From: Paractinoplanes tereljensis
GTDB lineage: Bacteria > Actinomycetota > Actinomycetes > Mycobacteriales > Micromonosporaceae
Assembly: GCF_016862435.1 (NCBI RefSeq)
Contig: NZ_BOMY01000008.1
Span: 62,001 to 126,000 of the forward strand
Length of the DNA stretch: 64,000 bases
Direction of reading: 5' to 3'
The position numbers and the translations under genes were made by a program. The notes under the pieces are model-generated. The model saw nothing but the letters and a program-made list of their open reading frames with translations, was not told the origin of the DNA and did no database searches. Below, in pieces: positions 1 through 7,541 of this stretch. Every line of letters begins with the position of its first letter. Within the stretch, counting starts at the first letter, position 1.

Positions 1-373
1 AAGTATTGCGGCGAGCACGGCGGAGGCGGGCACCGCTGCGGCGGGCACCGCCGCTGAGCCGAGCGATCTGCGTCATCCGTTCCGGCGGGCGGCGGTGATC
101 AGCCTGCTCAATCCGAAGGCGATTCTGTTCTTCGTGTCGTTCTTCATTCAGTTCGTCGAGCCGGGCTACGCGCACCCGGCGCTGTCGTTCCTGGTGCTCG
201 GCGCGGTGGTCCAGCTCTTCAGCTCGCTGTACCTGACGGCGCTGATCTTCGGCGGGAAGTTCCTGGCCGGCCAGTTCCGGCGCCGCCGCAAACTCGCGGC
301 CGGCGCCGCCACCGGCGTCGGCGCCCTGTTCGTCGGCTTCGGCATAAAGCTGGCCACGGCCAGCATCAGCTAA
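1..373 (+). CDS. LysE/RhtB-family amino-acid exporter, 3' part
   Basis: The reading frame is open from base 2 to the TAA at 371-373, so the start lies outside the window; 123 codons are visible. The peptide has the LysE/RhtB signature SLLNPKAILFFVSFF, followed by two long hydrophobic stretches and a basic loop (FRRRRKL), ending with the last membrane helix. Known members are inner-membrane efflux proteins for amino acids or homoserine lactones. The visible part resembles the leucine-exporter (LeuE) subgroup, but substrate cannot be decided from a C-terminal fragment. It converges on the Spo0M-like gene, with a GC-rich hairpin between them. Confidence 0.85.
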   Translation, partial: SIAASTAEAGTAAAGTAAEPSDLRHPFRRAAVISLLNPKAILFFVSFFIQFVEPGYAHPALSFLVLGAVVQLFSSLYLTALIFGGKFLAGQFRRRRKLAAGAATGVGALFVGFGIKLATASIS

Positions 374-390
374 GCCCGCAGACGGCCGGG

Positions 391-424
391 CCGGGCCGGG
401 CGCGTGACGTGCGGCCCGGCCCGG
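391..424. terminator. Bidirectional hairpin between convergent genes
   Basis: Perfect 11-bp arms (391-401 and 414-424, CCGGGCCGGGC against its complement) surround a 12-nt loop, in the 65-bp gap between a plus-strand stop (373) and a minus-strand stop (439). There is no U-tract, as is common for actinobacterial hairpin terminators. The assignment rests on position and symmetry. Confidence 0.6.
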
Positions 425-438
425 TGGGGCTGCGGTGG

Positions 439-1443
439 CTACTCGTCGCCGCCCTCGTCGCCGCCGTCGTCCTCGAAGGCCTCTTCGAAGACCTCGCCCA
501 GGACCATGCCGCCTACGACGCCGCCGGCTACGCCCGCGGCCATCGCGCCCATGCCCGGGCCTCGGCGGTAGTGGCCGTGGTGGCCGCCGTGCGACGGGTA
601 GCCGTGGCCGCCCGAGTGACCGCCGTGCCCGCCGCCGAAGCCGTGGCCGCCGCCGAAGCCGGCTGCGCCGCGTAGGCCCTGGTAGCGGCCGGTGGCCTCG
701 GTCACCCAGCGTTCGACCACGGCGTTCCAGTCGGTGGTGTCGGCCTCGGCGTGCGAGACGCGGAAGCGGCCGTAGGCATCGTGGCCCTGGGCCAGGAAAC
801 CGCCCCGCTTGTCGAACTCGAGGATGACCTCCACGCCGTTCGGGTCGGCGATGAAGGTCACCTCCACCTCGTTGATGCCGCCGGCGAACTGCGGCGGCGG
901 ATAGAACTCGATCTCCTGGTAGAACGGCAGCTGCTGGTGCACGCCGTAGATGCCGCCGTGCTCCAGGTCCGCCTTGGCGAAGCGGAAGCCCTGGCGGGCG
1001 AAGGCGTCCAGGATCCGTTCCTGGGCGGGCAGCGGGTGCACGGCCACCTCGTCGAGGTCGCCCTTGTCGACCGCCTTGGCCACGGCCAGCTCGGTGCGCA
1101 GGCCCATGGTCATGCCGTGCAGGCGGTTGCCGTAGACGTGGGTGATCGGGGTCTCCCACGGCACCGGGAACGAGAACGGCAGGTCCCGCTGCTCGCCGGC
1201 CCGCAGCTGGAACGTGCCGGACACCGGCAGGCGGTGGAACTCGACGAAACCGTCACCGTGCTCGTGTTCGACCCGGGTCACCAGGCCCAGGACGATCTGC
1301 TCGATGGTCACGTCGTGGTCGCCGCCGACTACCCGGACCTGGCCGTCCAGAGCCAGGCCGGGGCGGGTGTTCGGGTTGGCCAGGACGGTGTCGACGGATG
1401 GGCCGCCGACGCCGAAGGCGCGCATCATCTTCTTGAAAACCAC
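439..1443 (-). CDS. Spo0M-like (SpoOM family) protein with Gly/His-rich tail
   Basis: 334 aa from an ATG at 1443. The N-terminal ~240 residues match the sporulation-control Spo0M family: an arrestin-like beta-sandwich opening with MVFKKMMRAFGVGGPSVDTV and containing a VEFHRLPVSGTFQLRAGEQ-type segment. Family members are soluble and have been linked to sporulation control in Bacillus and to general stress or vesicle-like roles elsewhere; the function in actinobacteria is not settled. Residues ~255-310 are an unusual Gly/His repeat (GGGHGFGGGHGGHSGGHG) followed by a glycine-rich hydrophobic segment (MGAMAAGVAGGVVGGMVLG) and an acidic end (DDGGDEGGDE). The tail looks like a metal-binding or membrane-touching addition; this is inference. 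Confidence 0.85.
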   Translation of the reverse strand: MVFKKMMRAFGVGGPSVDTVLANPNTRPGLALDGQVRVVGGDHDVTIEQIVLGLVTRVEHEHGDGFVEFHRLPVSGTFQLRAGEQRDLPFSFPVPWETPITHVYGNRLHGMTMGLRTELAVAKAVDKGDLDEVAVHPLPAQERILDAFARQGFRFAKADLEHGGIYGVHQQLPFYQEIEFYPPPQFAGGINEVEVTFIADPNGVEVILEFDKRGGFLAQGHDAYGRFRVSHAEADTTDWNAVVERWVTEATGRYQGLRGAAGFGGGHGFGGGHGGHSGGHGYPSHGGHHGHYRRGPGMGAMAAGVAGGVVGGMVLGEVFEEAFEDDGGDEGGDE

Positions 1444-1489
1444 CGGGTCATTCCTCCTTGAACAGACGGGGTGGCGGAACAGGGGTAGA

Positions 1490-2521
1490 TCAACGAGCGG
1501 GGACCGGGTCGGTCTCGTCGTCGAAGGGGCCGAGCACCTGCTCCAGCAGGTCTTCCAGGGCGACGAAGCCGGCCACGACCCCGCCGCTGCGAACCACGGC
1601 CAGCTGAGCCCGGCCGGCCTGCATCGCGGCCACCGCGTCGACCACCCGGTCCTCGGCGTCGAGGATGAACGGCTGATCGATCAGGTCGGCGGCGGTCACG
1701 TCGAGGCCCGCGGTGGTCGCCCGGACCGCCTCGCGGACGTGCACGAAACCGGCCACCGAGCCGTCGGGGGCGGTCACCGCCAGCCGGGACCGGCCGCTGC
1801 CCATCGACGCCAACTCGACGTCAGCGGCCGACGCGGAGCTGGGCACGGTGACCAGGCTGCCGGCCGGGAGGGCGACCTCCCGTACGGTCATCGATCCGAG
1901 CCCCAGCACGCTGCTGAGCAGGTCGCTCTGTTCGGCCTCGATGAGGCCTTCGGCCCGCGACCGGTCCAGCAGGATCTGCATCTCGGCCGGCCCGTGCGAC
2001 ACCGGGATCTGGTCCTGCGGTCGCACCCCGAAGGCCCCCAGCACCAGGTTGGCCAGTGCGTTCAGCACCCGCAGGAGCGGGCCGACCAGCCGGGCGAACG
2101 CCCGGAACGGCACCGCCAGCAGGATCGCCGAGCGCTCCGGGTCGGTGATCGCCCAGGACTTCGGCATCATCTCGCCGATGACCAGGTGCAGGAAGGTGAC
2201 CACGCTGAGCGCGATGACGAAGGCGATCGCGTGGCTCGCGATCGAGGGCAGGCCCACCCCGTGCAGCAGCGGGGTCAGCCAGTGCGCCAGTGCCGGTTCG
2301 GCGAGCGCACCGAGCCCCAGCGAGCAGAGGGTGATGCCGAGCTGGGCGCCGGCCAGCATGAGCGGCAGCGAACGGCTGCCGGCCAGGGCGGCCGCCGCGG
2401 ACCGGCCGCCGGTGCGGGCGGCCTGCTCGAGACGGTGTCGTTTGCTGGCGACCAGGGCGAACTCGGCGGCCACGAAGAACGCGTTACCGATCAGCAGCAG
2501 TACGGCGAACGCGGCGGTCAT
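1490..2521 (-). CDS. CNNM/CBS-domain membrane protein (HlyC/CorC-type), short form
   Basis: 343 aa. I place the start at the ATG at 2521 (MTAAFAVLLLIGNAFF), which overlaps the TGA of the upstream gene by 4 bp, rather than in the frame that runs further upstream. Residues ~1-185 form the CNNM (DUF21) membrane domain with several helices and the segment FVAAEFALVASKRHRLEQ; ~200-325 form a CBS pair. It stops soon after the CBS pair (LLEQVLGPFDDETDPVPAR), so the C-terminal CorC_HlyC domain present in its partner is missing. Relatives are proposed Mg2+/Co2+ transporters or regulators in the membrane. It is coupled to, and probably pairs with, the gene at 2518-3804. Confidence 0.88.
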   Translation of the reverse strand: MTAAFAVLLLIGNAFFVAAEFALVASKRHRLEQAARTGGRSAAAALAGSRSLPLMLAGAQLGITLCSLGLGALAEPALAHWLTPLLHGVGLPSIASHAIAFVIALSVVTFLHLVIGEMMPKSWAITDPERSAILLAVPFRAFARLVGPLLRVLNALANLVLGAFGVRPQDQIPVSHGPAEMQILLDRSRAEGLIEAEQSDLLSSVLGLGSMTVREVALPAGSLVTVPSSASAADVELASMGSGRSRLAVTAPDGSVAGFVHVREAVRATTAGLDVTAADLIDQPFILDAEDRVVDAVAAMQAGRAQLAVVRSGGVVAGFVALEDLLEQVLGPFDDETDPVPAR

Positions 2522-3804
2522 CGGGACAACCGCACCGTCTGCGGGACGTGCCGGTTCACGCTTTCCACCCGTACCGAAAGGTCGTCGAGCGTCAGCGAGT
2601 CGCCTGCCTTGGCCACCCGGCCGAGACGGGCCATGACCAGGCCGGACACCGTGTCGTAGTCGTCGCCGACCGGTAGGTCGACGCCGGTGGCGTCGCTGAT
2701 CTCGTCGAGCCGCCAGCGGGCCGGCACGAGCCAGGAACCGTCGTCCTGGCGGACCGGGGCGGGCTCGGGCAGGTCGTCCTCGTCCCGGATCGAGCCGACC
2801 AACTCCTCGGCGATGTCCTCCAGGGTGACGATGCCGGCGAAGCCGCCGAACTCGTCGACCACGCAGGCCATCTGGCGGCGGCCGGAGCGCAGGCGTTCCA
2901 GCACCGCGGGCAGCCGCAGCGAGGACGGCACCATCAGCGGTTCGCTGAGCAGGTCGGTCACCAGCACCGTGGATCGTTGCGCGGGCGGGACCGAGACGAC
3001 GTCGGAGATCGAGATGATGCCGAGGATCTCGTCGGAGTTGACGCCCCGGACCGGGAAGCGGGAGTGCCCGGAGTCCAGCAACGCGACCACGTCGGCGGCC
3101 GAGGAGTCGGGCGTGACACACCGGACGTCGACCCGCGCGACCATGGCGGAGGCCGCGGTGAGGCCCCGGAAGTCCAGGCCCCGGTCCAGCAGCGCGGACA
3201 TCTGGGCGGACAGGCCGCCGGCCCGGCGGGACGCCGCGATGATCTCGGAAAGGTCCTCGGAGGTGGCGCCCTCGGGCAACTCCTCGAGGGGTTCGATGCC
3301 GATGCGGCGCAGCAGACGCGCGGCGGCGTTGTCGAAGAGCCGGATCACCGGACCGAAAATGGTCAGGTACATCAACGTCGACCGGCTCAGGCTCTTGGCC
3401 ACCGCCTCGGGCCGGGCGATGGCCAGGTTCTTCGGGGCGAGCTCGCCGAACACCATCTGCACGACCGTCGCCAGGACCAGGGCGAGCGTCACCGAGATCG
3501 GCATGCTCACCGTGGTCGGCACGCCGGCCACGCCGAGCAGCGATGCCAACCCTTCGCCGAGGAACGGTTCGGCGACGTAGCCGACGAGGAGTGCGGTGAC
3601 GGTGATGCCCAGCTGGGCGCCGGACAGCACGAACGAGAGCCGCTCGGTGACTTGAAGGGCGCGCGCCGCGGCGCGGTCACCCTCGGCGGCCTGCGCGCGC
3701 AGGCGGCCGCGGTCGGCGGCGACGTATCCGAACTCCTGGGCCACGAAATAGCCGGTCACGGCGGTGACGAGGAGGACCAGCAGAAGACCGACGAGGATCA
3801 ACAT
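2518..3804 (-). CDS. CNNM/CBS-domain membrane protein (HlyC/CorC-type), long form
   Basis: 428 aa from ATG at 3804 (MLILVGLLLVLLVTAVTGYF). The order is the CNNM (DUF21) membrane domain (~1-190, with FGELAPKNLAIARPE), two CBS domains (~205-320, ending ...GGFAGIVTLEDIAEELVG), and a CorC_HlyC transporter-associated domain (~335-420, VPARWRLDEISDATGVDLP). This is the complete architecture of the CorB/CNNM family of ATP-sensing Mg2+ transport proteins. First gene of a two-gene unit; its stop overlaps the next start (ATGA). A GGAGG-like site (AAGGAGGGA) lies before the start. Confidence 0.9.
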   Translation of the reverse strand: MLILVGLLLVLLVTAVTGYFVAQEFGYVAADRGRLRAQAAEGDRAAARALQVTERLSFVLSGAQLGITVTALLVGYVAEPFLGEGLASLLGVAGVPTTVSMPISVTLALVLATVVQMVFGELAPKNLAIARPEAVAKSLSRSTLMYLTIFGPVIRLFDNAAARLLRRIGIEPLEELPEGATSEDLSEIIAASRRAGGLSAQMSALLDRGLDFRGLTAASAMVARVDVRCVTPDSSAADVVALLDSGHSRFPVRGVNSDEILGIISISDVVSVPPAQRSTVLVTDLLSEPLMVPSSLRLPAVLERLRSGRRQMACVVDEFGGFAGIVTLEDIAEELVGSIRDEDDLPEPAPVRQDDGSWLVPARWRLDEISDATGVDLPVGDDYDTVSGLVMARLGRVAKAGDSLTLDDLSVRVESVNRHVPQTVRLSR

Positions 3805-3829
3805 GGCTGGTGGGAAGGAGGGACAGAGA

Positions 3830-3846
3830 GCCGGGCCGAGCCCGGC
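3830..3846 (-). terminator. Short GC-rich hairpin downstream of the kinase gene
   Basis: Seven-bp perfect arms (GCCGGGC, 3830-3836 and 3840-3846) with a 3-nt loop sit in the 100-bp gap between the kinase stop (3905) and the start of the CNNM gene (3804). There is no U-tract; it could end the kinase message or lie in the CNNM leader. Confidence 0.35.
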
Positions 3847-3904
3847 CGAGTACTGCCGATCATGGGGAAGACGCTAACAATCCCGGCTGAGTGGTTGCTG
3901 TGAG

Positions 3905-5500
3905 TCAACTGGGTCGGTCGGCGTAGAACAGACTCACCACCATGTTGATCTTGGCAAGATCGGCGGTCCAGTCGATCTCCTGGGTGGCCCAGCTGAGCGC
4001 GTATCCCTTGCCGTTGCTGGCAAACCACCGGGTCCGCGCGTGCAGCTTCACGCCGCCGTCGTCGAAGCGGTACTCCCAATCGGCCGCCTTGGCCAGCAGC
4101 GGTTTTGCTTCGATGGATATCTCGGAGTAACCGGGCAGCGCGCCCGCCCGGACCAATCGGGACGCCTCGTTCTGGCACGCCGTCACCGGATCGGCCGACG
4201 CGTTGCGCCCGGTGTCGATGCTCAGGACCCGCCGCCCGCCCGGTTCCCGAAAGCAGTACAAACTGCCAAATTTCTGAAACGTCCAGTCATCCGGCACCGG
4301 CAGGTGGAAGCCGGTTCCGTCCGCGAAGTACGACCAACCGGGCAACAGGTCCCACCCGCTGACCCCCCGAGTCGCGTTCTGCTGCGGCATCACCACCGCC
4401 GAGGCGGACGGCCCGGACGAGCAGAGGGCCGGCGAGAACCCGGCGATGACGAACGCGGGTGAGGACGACGGGGAAACCGCGGGAACCGAGGTCTGAATCA
4501 GGTAGCTGGCCACGATCCCACCCCCACCGAGCAGCGCGACCAGCGCCAAGCCGGCCGCCATCGCCGTGCGGGGATGCGTCTCGCCGGCCGGTCGGGGCGG
4601 CTTGGGCGAGGGTGGCGACTCGGCCGGGGCCTGCTGCGTCGGCACCACCGGCGGCGCCGCACCCCGCGCCCGGCGTGGCGCGGGAACCCCGGCGACCACC
4701 ATCCGCAGCCGCCGCTCCACCTCGCTGGCGGTGAGCCGGTCGGACGGCTCGTGCCGCAGCAGGCCGAGCAGCACCGGCCCGAGCAGGCCGGCCCGCTCCG
4801 GTGGGTCGGGTGGGTCGGTGGCCAGCGCCATCAGCGTCGCCATCGCCGTCTCACGCTGGTAGGGCGACCGCCCCTCGACGGCCGCGTAGAGCGTCGCCCC
4901 GAGCGACCACATGTCCGATTCCACCGTGGAGGCGCCGTCCCGGGCCCGTTCGGGTGACACGTATTGCGGGGAGCCGACGACCAGGCCGGGGCCGGTTACC
5001 GAGCCGTCGTCGACGAACGTGGCGAGACCGAAATCGGTCAGCACGACCCGCCCGTCGGTGCCGATCAGCACGTTGTGCGGCTTCACGTCCCGGTGCAGCA
5101 CGCCGGCCCGGTGCGCGGCGCTCAACGCGTCCAGCACGGCCAGCCCGATCCGGGCCGCGGCCATCGGCGAATACGGCCCGTCCTCGTGGATCACCTGGTG
5201 CAGCGAGCGCGACGGGACGTACTCCATGATGATCCAGGGCAGGTCCTCGTCGTGCACGACGTCGAAGACCCGGACCACGTGCGGGTGGTTGAGGCGCCCG
5301 GCGCTGCGCGCCTCGCGCAGCGTGCGATCGCGGAGCCGGGCCTTCTCCTGTTCGGTCATCCAGTCCGGCGGAACGAATTCCTTGATCGCGACGTCCCGAT
5401 CCAGCATTTCGTCGCGGGCCAGCCACACGCGCCCCATGCCGCCAGATCCGACCGGTTCGAGCAGGCGATACCGACCGGCGATGACCAAGTGTCCCGCCAT
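3905..5500 (-). CDS. Transmembrane serine/threonine protein kinase
   Basis: 531 aa, ATG at 5500. The kinase domain (~10-265) shows the glycine loop GSGGMGRVWLARD, the ATP-binding lysine in VAIKEF, the catalytic loop LHRDVKPHNVLI, the metal loop TDFGLATFV and SPERARDG in place of APE. A Pro-rich linker leads to one membrane helix (~310-333, AMAAGLALVALLGGGGIVAS), then an extracellular ~190-residue domain with no PASTA repeats. The set-up is a Hanks-type receptor kinase (PknB class topology) with an unrecognised sensor domain. It lies 64 bp downstream of the sortase gene on the same strand, so it may be read from the same message. Signal and substrates unknown. Confidence 0.92.
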   Translation of the reverse strand: MAGHLVIAGRYRLLEPVGSGGMGRVWLARDEMLDRDVAIKEFVPPDWMTEQEKARLRDRTLREARSAGRLNHPHVVRVFDVVHDEDLPWIIMEYVPSRSLHQVIHEDGPYSPMAAARIGLAVLDALSAAHRAGVLHRDVKPHNVLIGTDGRVVLTDFGLATFVDDGSVTGPGLVVGSPQYVSPERARDGASTVESDMWSLGATLYAAVEGRSPYQRETAMATLMALATDPPDPPERAGLLGPVLLGLLRHEPSDRLTASEVERRLRMVVAGVPAPRRARGAAPPVVPTQQAPAESPPSPKPPRPAGETHPRTAMAAGLALVALLGGGGIVASYLIQTSVPAVSPSSSPAFVIAGFSPALCSSGPSASAVVMPQQNATRGVSGWDLLPGWSYFADGTGFHLPVPDDWTFQKFGSLYCFREPGGRRVLSIDTGRNASADPVTACQNEASRLVRAGALPGYSEISIEAKPLLAKAADWEYRFDDGGVKLHARTRWFASNGKGYALSWATQEIDWTADLAKINMVVSLFYADRPS

Positions 5501-5564
5501 TCAGGCCCCCACCCGTCGTCTCGGCTTCAGAATAAGCAGGCTGCCCCGTCCGGCGGAACGACGA

Positions 5565-6536
5565 TCACCCGGCCACCGCGTAGACCACGAGGTTGTCCTG
5601 GTAGGACCGGAGCCGGTGGTCGAACACCCCACCGCAGGTGATCAATCGGAGTTGCCGGTCGGGGGTCGGGCCGTACACCTGGTCGGTGGGGAAGCTCTTC
5701 TTCGGGTACCACGCGGTGCGGGTTACGACGAACTTCAGCACGACGCCGCCACGCACCACCTCGATCTTGTCACCGGCGGTGAGTTCTCGCAGCCGGTAGA
5801 AAATCGCCGGTCCCGCCTTCGAGTCGACGTGCCCGGCGATCACCGCCGGTCCGACATCGCCGGGAGCCGTTCCCTCCGAGTACCACCCCGCGCGGTCGAA
5901 GCGCTTCGGCGCCACCAGCACGCCCTTCGCGACGTGCAGCGTTTCCAGCGCCGAATCCAGCCCGATGGCCGACACTCGGACGCGGGTGGGCGCCCCGCTC
6001 GCCACGACGGCGGCCTGGCCGAACGGATCGCCCGGTGGCCGGCCCGCGTTGCCCGCGCCCTGGATCGCCGCCGGCAGGGTGGCCTGCGCCGATGGGGCCC
6101 ATCGGCCGATGTCAGGGTCGGTGGCGACGGTGTGCCCGGCGAGGGCCAGGTAGGTGGTGCCAACCACGAACGCGGCCAGGGCGGCGGTTCCGGCCGGCAA
6201 CGCGGCCCGGCGTCCGAGACGCCGCAGGCTTTTCTTTTTCCGTACGGTGTTCGGCGCTTTCGCGCCGGGCTGCCCAGTCCCACCAAGCGGTTTACCCGTC
6301 GGGTCCCCAGGAACAGGCGGGCGAATGGCCGGCGCCACCAGGGTCGGCGCCGGTGCCGGCCGTTCGAACAGCACCCCCGGCCGGGGAATGGCCGGCCAGA
6401 CCGCGCGGCGGCGGGGCACCGAGAGGGCGCCCGCGACCGCCGACACCCCGCGAGCCGGGTGCTCGGGGTAGTCGTCGATTCCACGCGGGATCACGGTCGG
6501 GTCGTCGTTGCGTTCGTCGGCCGGCACGGCGTACAC
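5565..6536 (-). CDS. Class F sortase
   Basis: 323 aa from GTG at 6536, two bases after the stop of the DUF4397 gene. A Pro/Arg-rich cytoplasmic head is followed by one membrane helix (~125-145) and an extracellular sortase domain (~165-323). Catalytic residues are visible: His in VIAGHVDSK (~234), Cys301 in LRLITCGG and Arg at 308 or 310 in FDHRLRSYQDN. The CGGxFDxxxxSYxDN ending is typical of actinobacterial class F sortases, membrane transpeptidases that anchor proteins to the cell surface. The adjacent DUF4397 gene, with a tail-like C-terminus, is the obvious candidate substrate. Confidence 0.92.
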   Translation of the reverse strand: MYAVPADERNDDPTVIPRGIDDYPEHPARGVSAVAGALSVPRRRAVWPAIPRPGVLFERPAPAPTLVAPAIRPPVPGDPTGKPLGGTGQPGAKAPNTVRKKKSLRRLGRRAALPAGTAALAAFVVGTTYLALAGHTVATDPDIGRWAPSAQATLPAAIQGAGNAGRPPGDPFGQAAVVASGAPTRVRVSAIGLDSALETLHVAKGVLVAPKRFDRAGWYSEGTAPGDVGPAVIAGHVDSKAGPAIFYRLRELTAGDKIEVVRGGVVLKFVVTRTAWYPKKSFPTDQVYGPTPDRQLRLITCGGVFDHRLRSYQDNLVVYAVAG

Positions 6537-6538
6537 CT

Positions 6539-7393
6539 TCAGGCTGCCCGGAGCCGGCGCCGCAGCACCACGACCAACCCACCGCTGAAGATCGCGGCGA
6601 GCCCCGCGAGCAGCAGGGCCATCGGCACCCGGGAGCCGGCCTGGCTGCCGCCGTCGCCGGTGGCGACGCCGCCGAGCGGGACCGTGCCCTGCCGTTCCGC
6701 GTCGACGTGCAACTCCGGTTTAAGCCCGCCGCCCTGGTCGTCGAGGACGACAAGCGAATAGACGCTGCCGGCCCCGAGCGTGCAGGGCAGCACGCTGGTC
6801 TTTCCGCCGCCGGTAGGAATCACCTGCACGCTCCACTTACCGGGTTTGACCTCGCGATAGTCGGTGGTGGAGGCGAACTGGACGCCATCGGCGATCTTGG
6901 TGCCGTTCTGGCCGGCGACGTCGAGCACCGGCGCCTTGACCGACGCCTGGATGATCCGGACCTTGGACTTGCCCGGATCGGGCAGCTTCAGGTCGTCCTG
7001 GAGCACGCGCAGCCCCAGGTCGGCGAAGCGGCCGACGCCGGCCACCGTGTAGGCGGCGCCGTTCTCGACGTCGACGTCGGTGGTGAGGACCGGCTTGGTG
7101 CTGGCCGCCGCGCCCGCCTTGCGCATCGCGACCTGGTAGTTGCCGGTGGGCAGCCGCAGGTAGGCGGACATCGCGCCGTAGGCGACGCCCTTGAAGGTCT
7201 GCGGCTTGATCGCGTTGGTGACCGAACGGAGATAGACGTCCACGGCCGGCGTGTCCGGGGACAGGTGGGCCAGGCGGACGTAGCCGTCGCCGGCCGCGCG
7301 GGCCGGTGAGGCGAAGAGAGTGACGGTGGCAACCACGGCGAGAGCCGCGGCGGCGCCTCCGAGGCGCCGTACGTGTGGCATGGGGATGAACAC
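6539..7393 (-). CDS. DUF4397-domain surface protein, likely sortase substrate
   Basis: 284 aa from GTG at 7393, with AGGAGG 3 nt upstream; an ATG four codons later is the alternative start. A signal peptide (~10-33, ending ASPARAAG) precedes a DUF4397 domain (GYVRLAHLSPDTPAVDVYL is diagnostic; two beta-rich repeats to ~215). The C-terminus looks like a cell-wall sorting signal: a GGVATGDGG segment, a linker, a hydrophobic helix (MALLLAGLAAIFSGGLVVVL) and RRRLRAA. There is no LPXTG; GVATG may be the cleavage motif, an inference. It sits directly before the class F sortase with a 2-bp gap. Confidence 0.88.
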   Translation of the reverse strand: MFIPMPHVRRLGGAAAALAVVATVTLFASPARAAGDGYVRLAHLSPDTPAVDVYLRSVTNAIKPQTFKGVAYGAMSAYLRLPTGNYQVAMRKAGAAASTKPVLTTDVDVENGAAYTVAGVGRFADLGLRVLQDDLKLPDPGKSKVRIIQASVKAPVLDVAGQNGTKIADGVQFASTTDYREVKPGKWSVQVIPTGGGKTSVLPCTLGAGSVYSLVVLDDQGGGLKPELHVDAERQGTVPLGGVATGDGGSQAGSRVPMALLLAGLAAIFSGGLVVVLRRRLRAA

Positions 7394-7541
7394 GGGCCTC
7401 CTGTCGTATTCGTCGCGTGACGCGTTGTGTATATGCCCTCATCGCATCACCGCACCATGGTCTGACAGGTAGTCGTCGTCGGCCACCTGACCGATAGACG
7501 CGTGTCATTGCCGCCAAGTTTTGTCATACCCCGGGGGCAAG

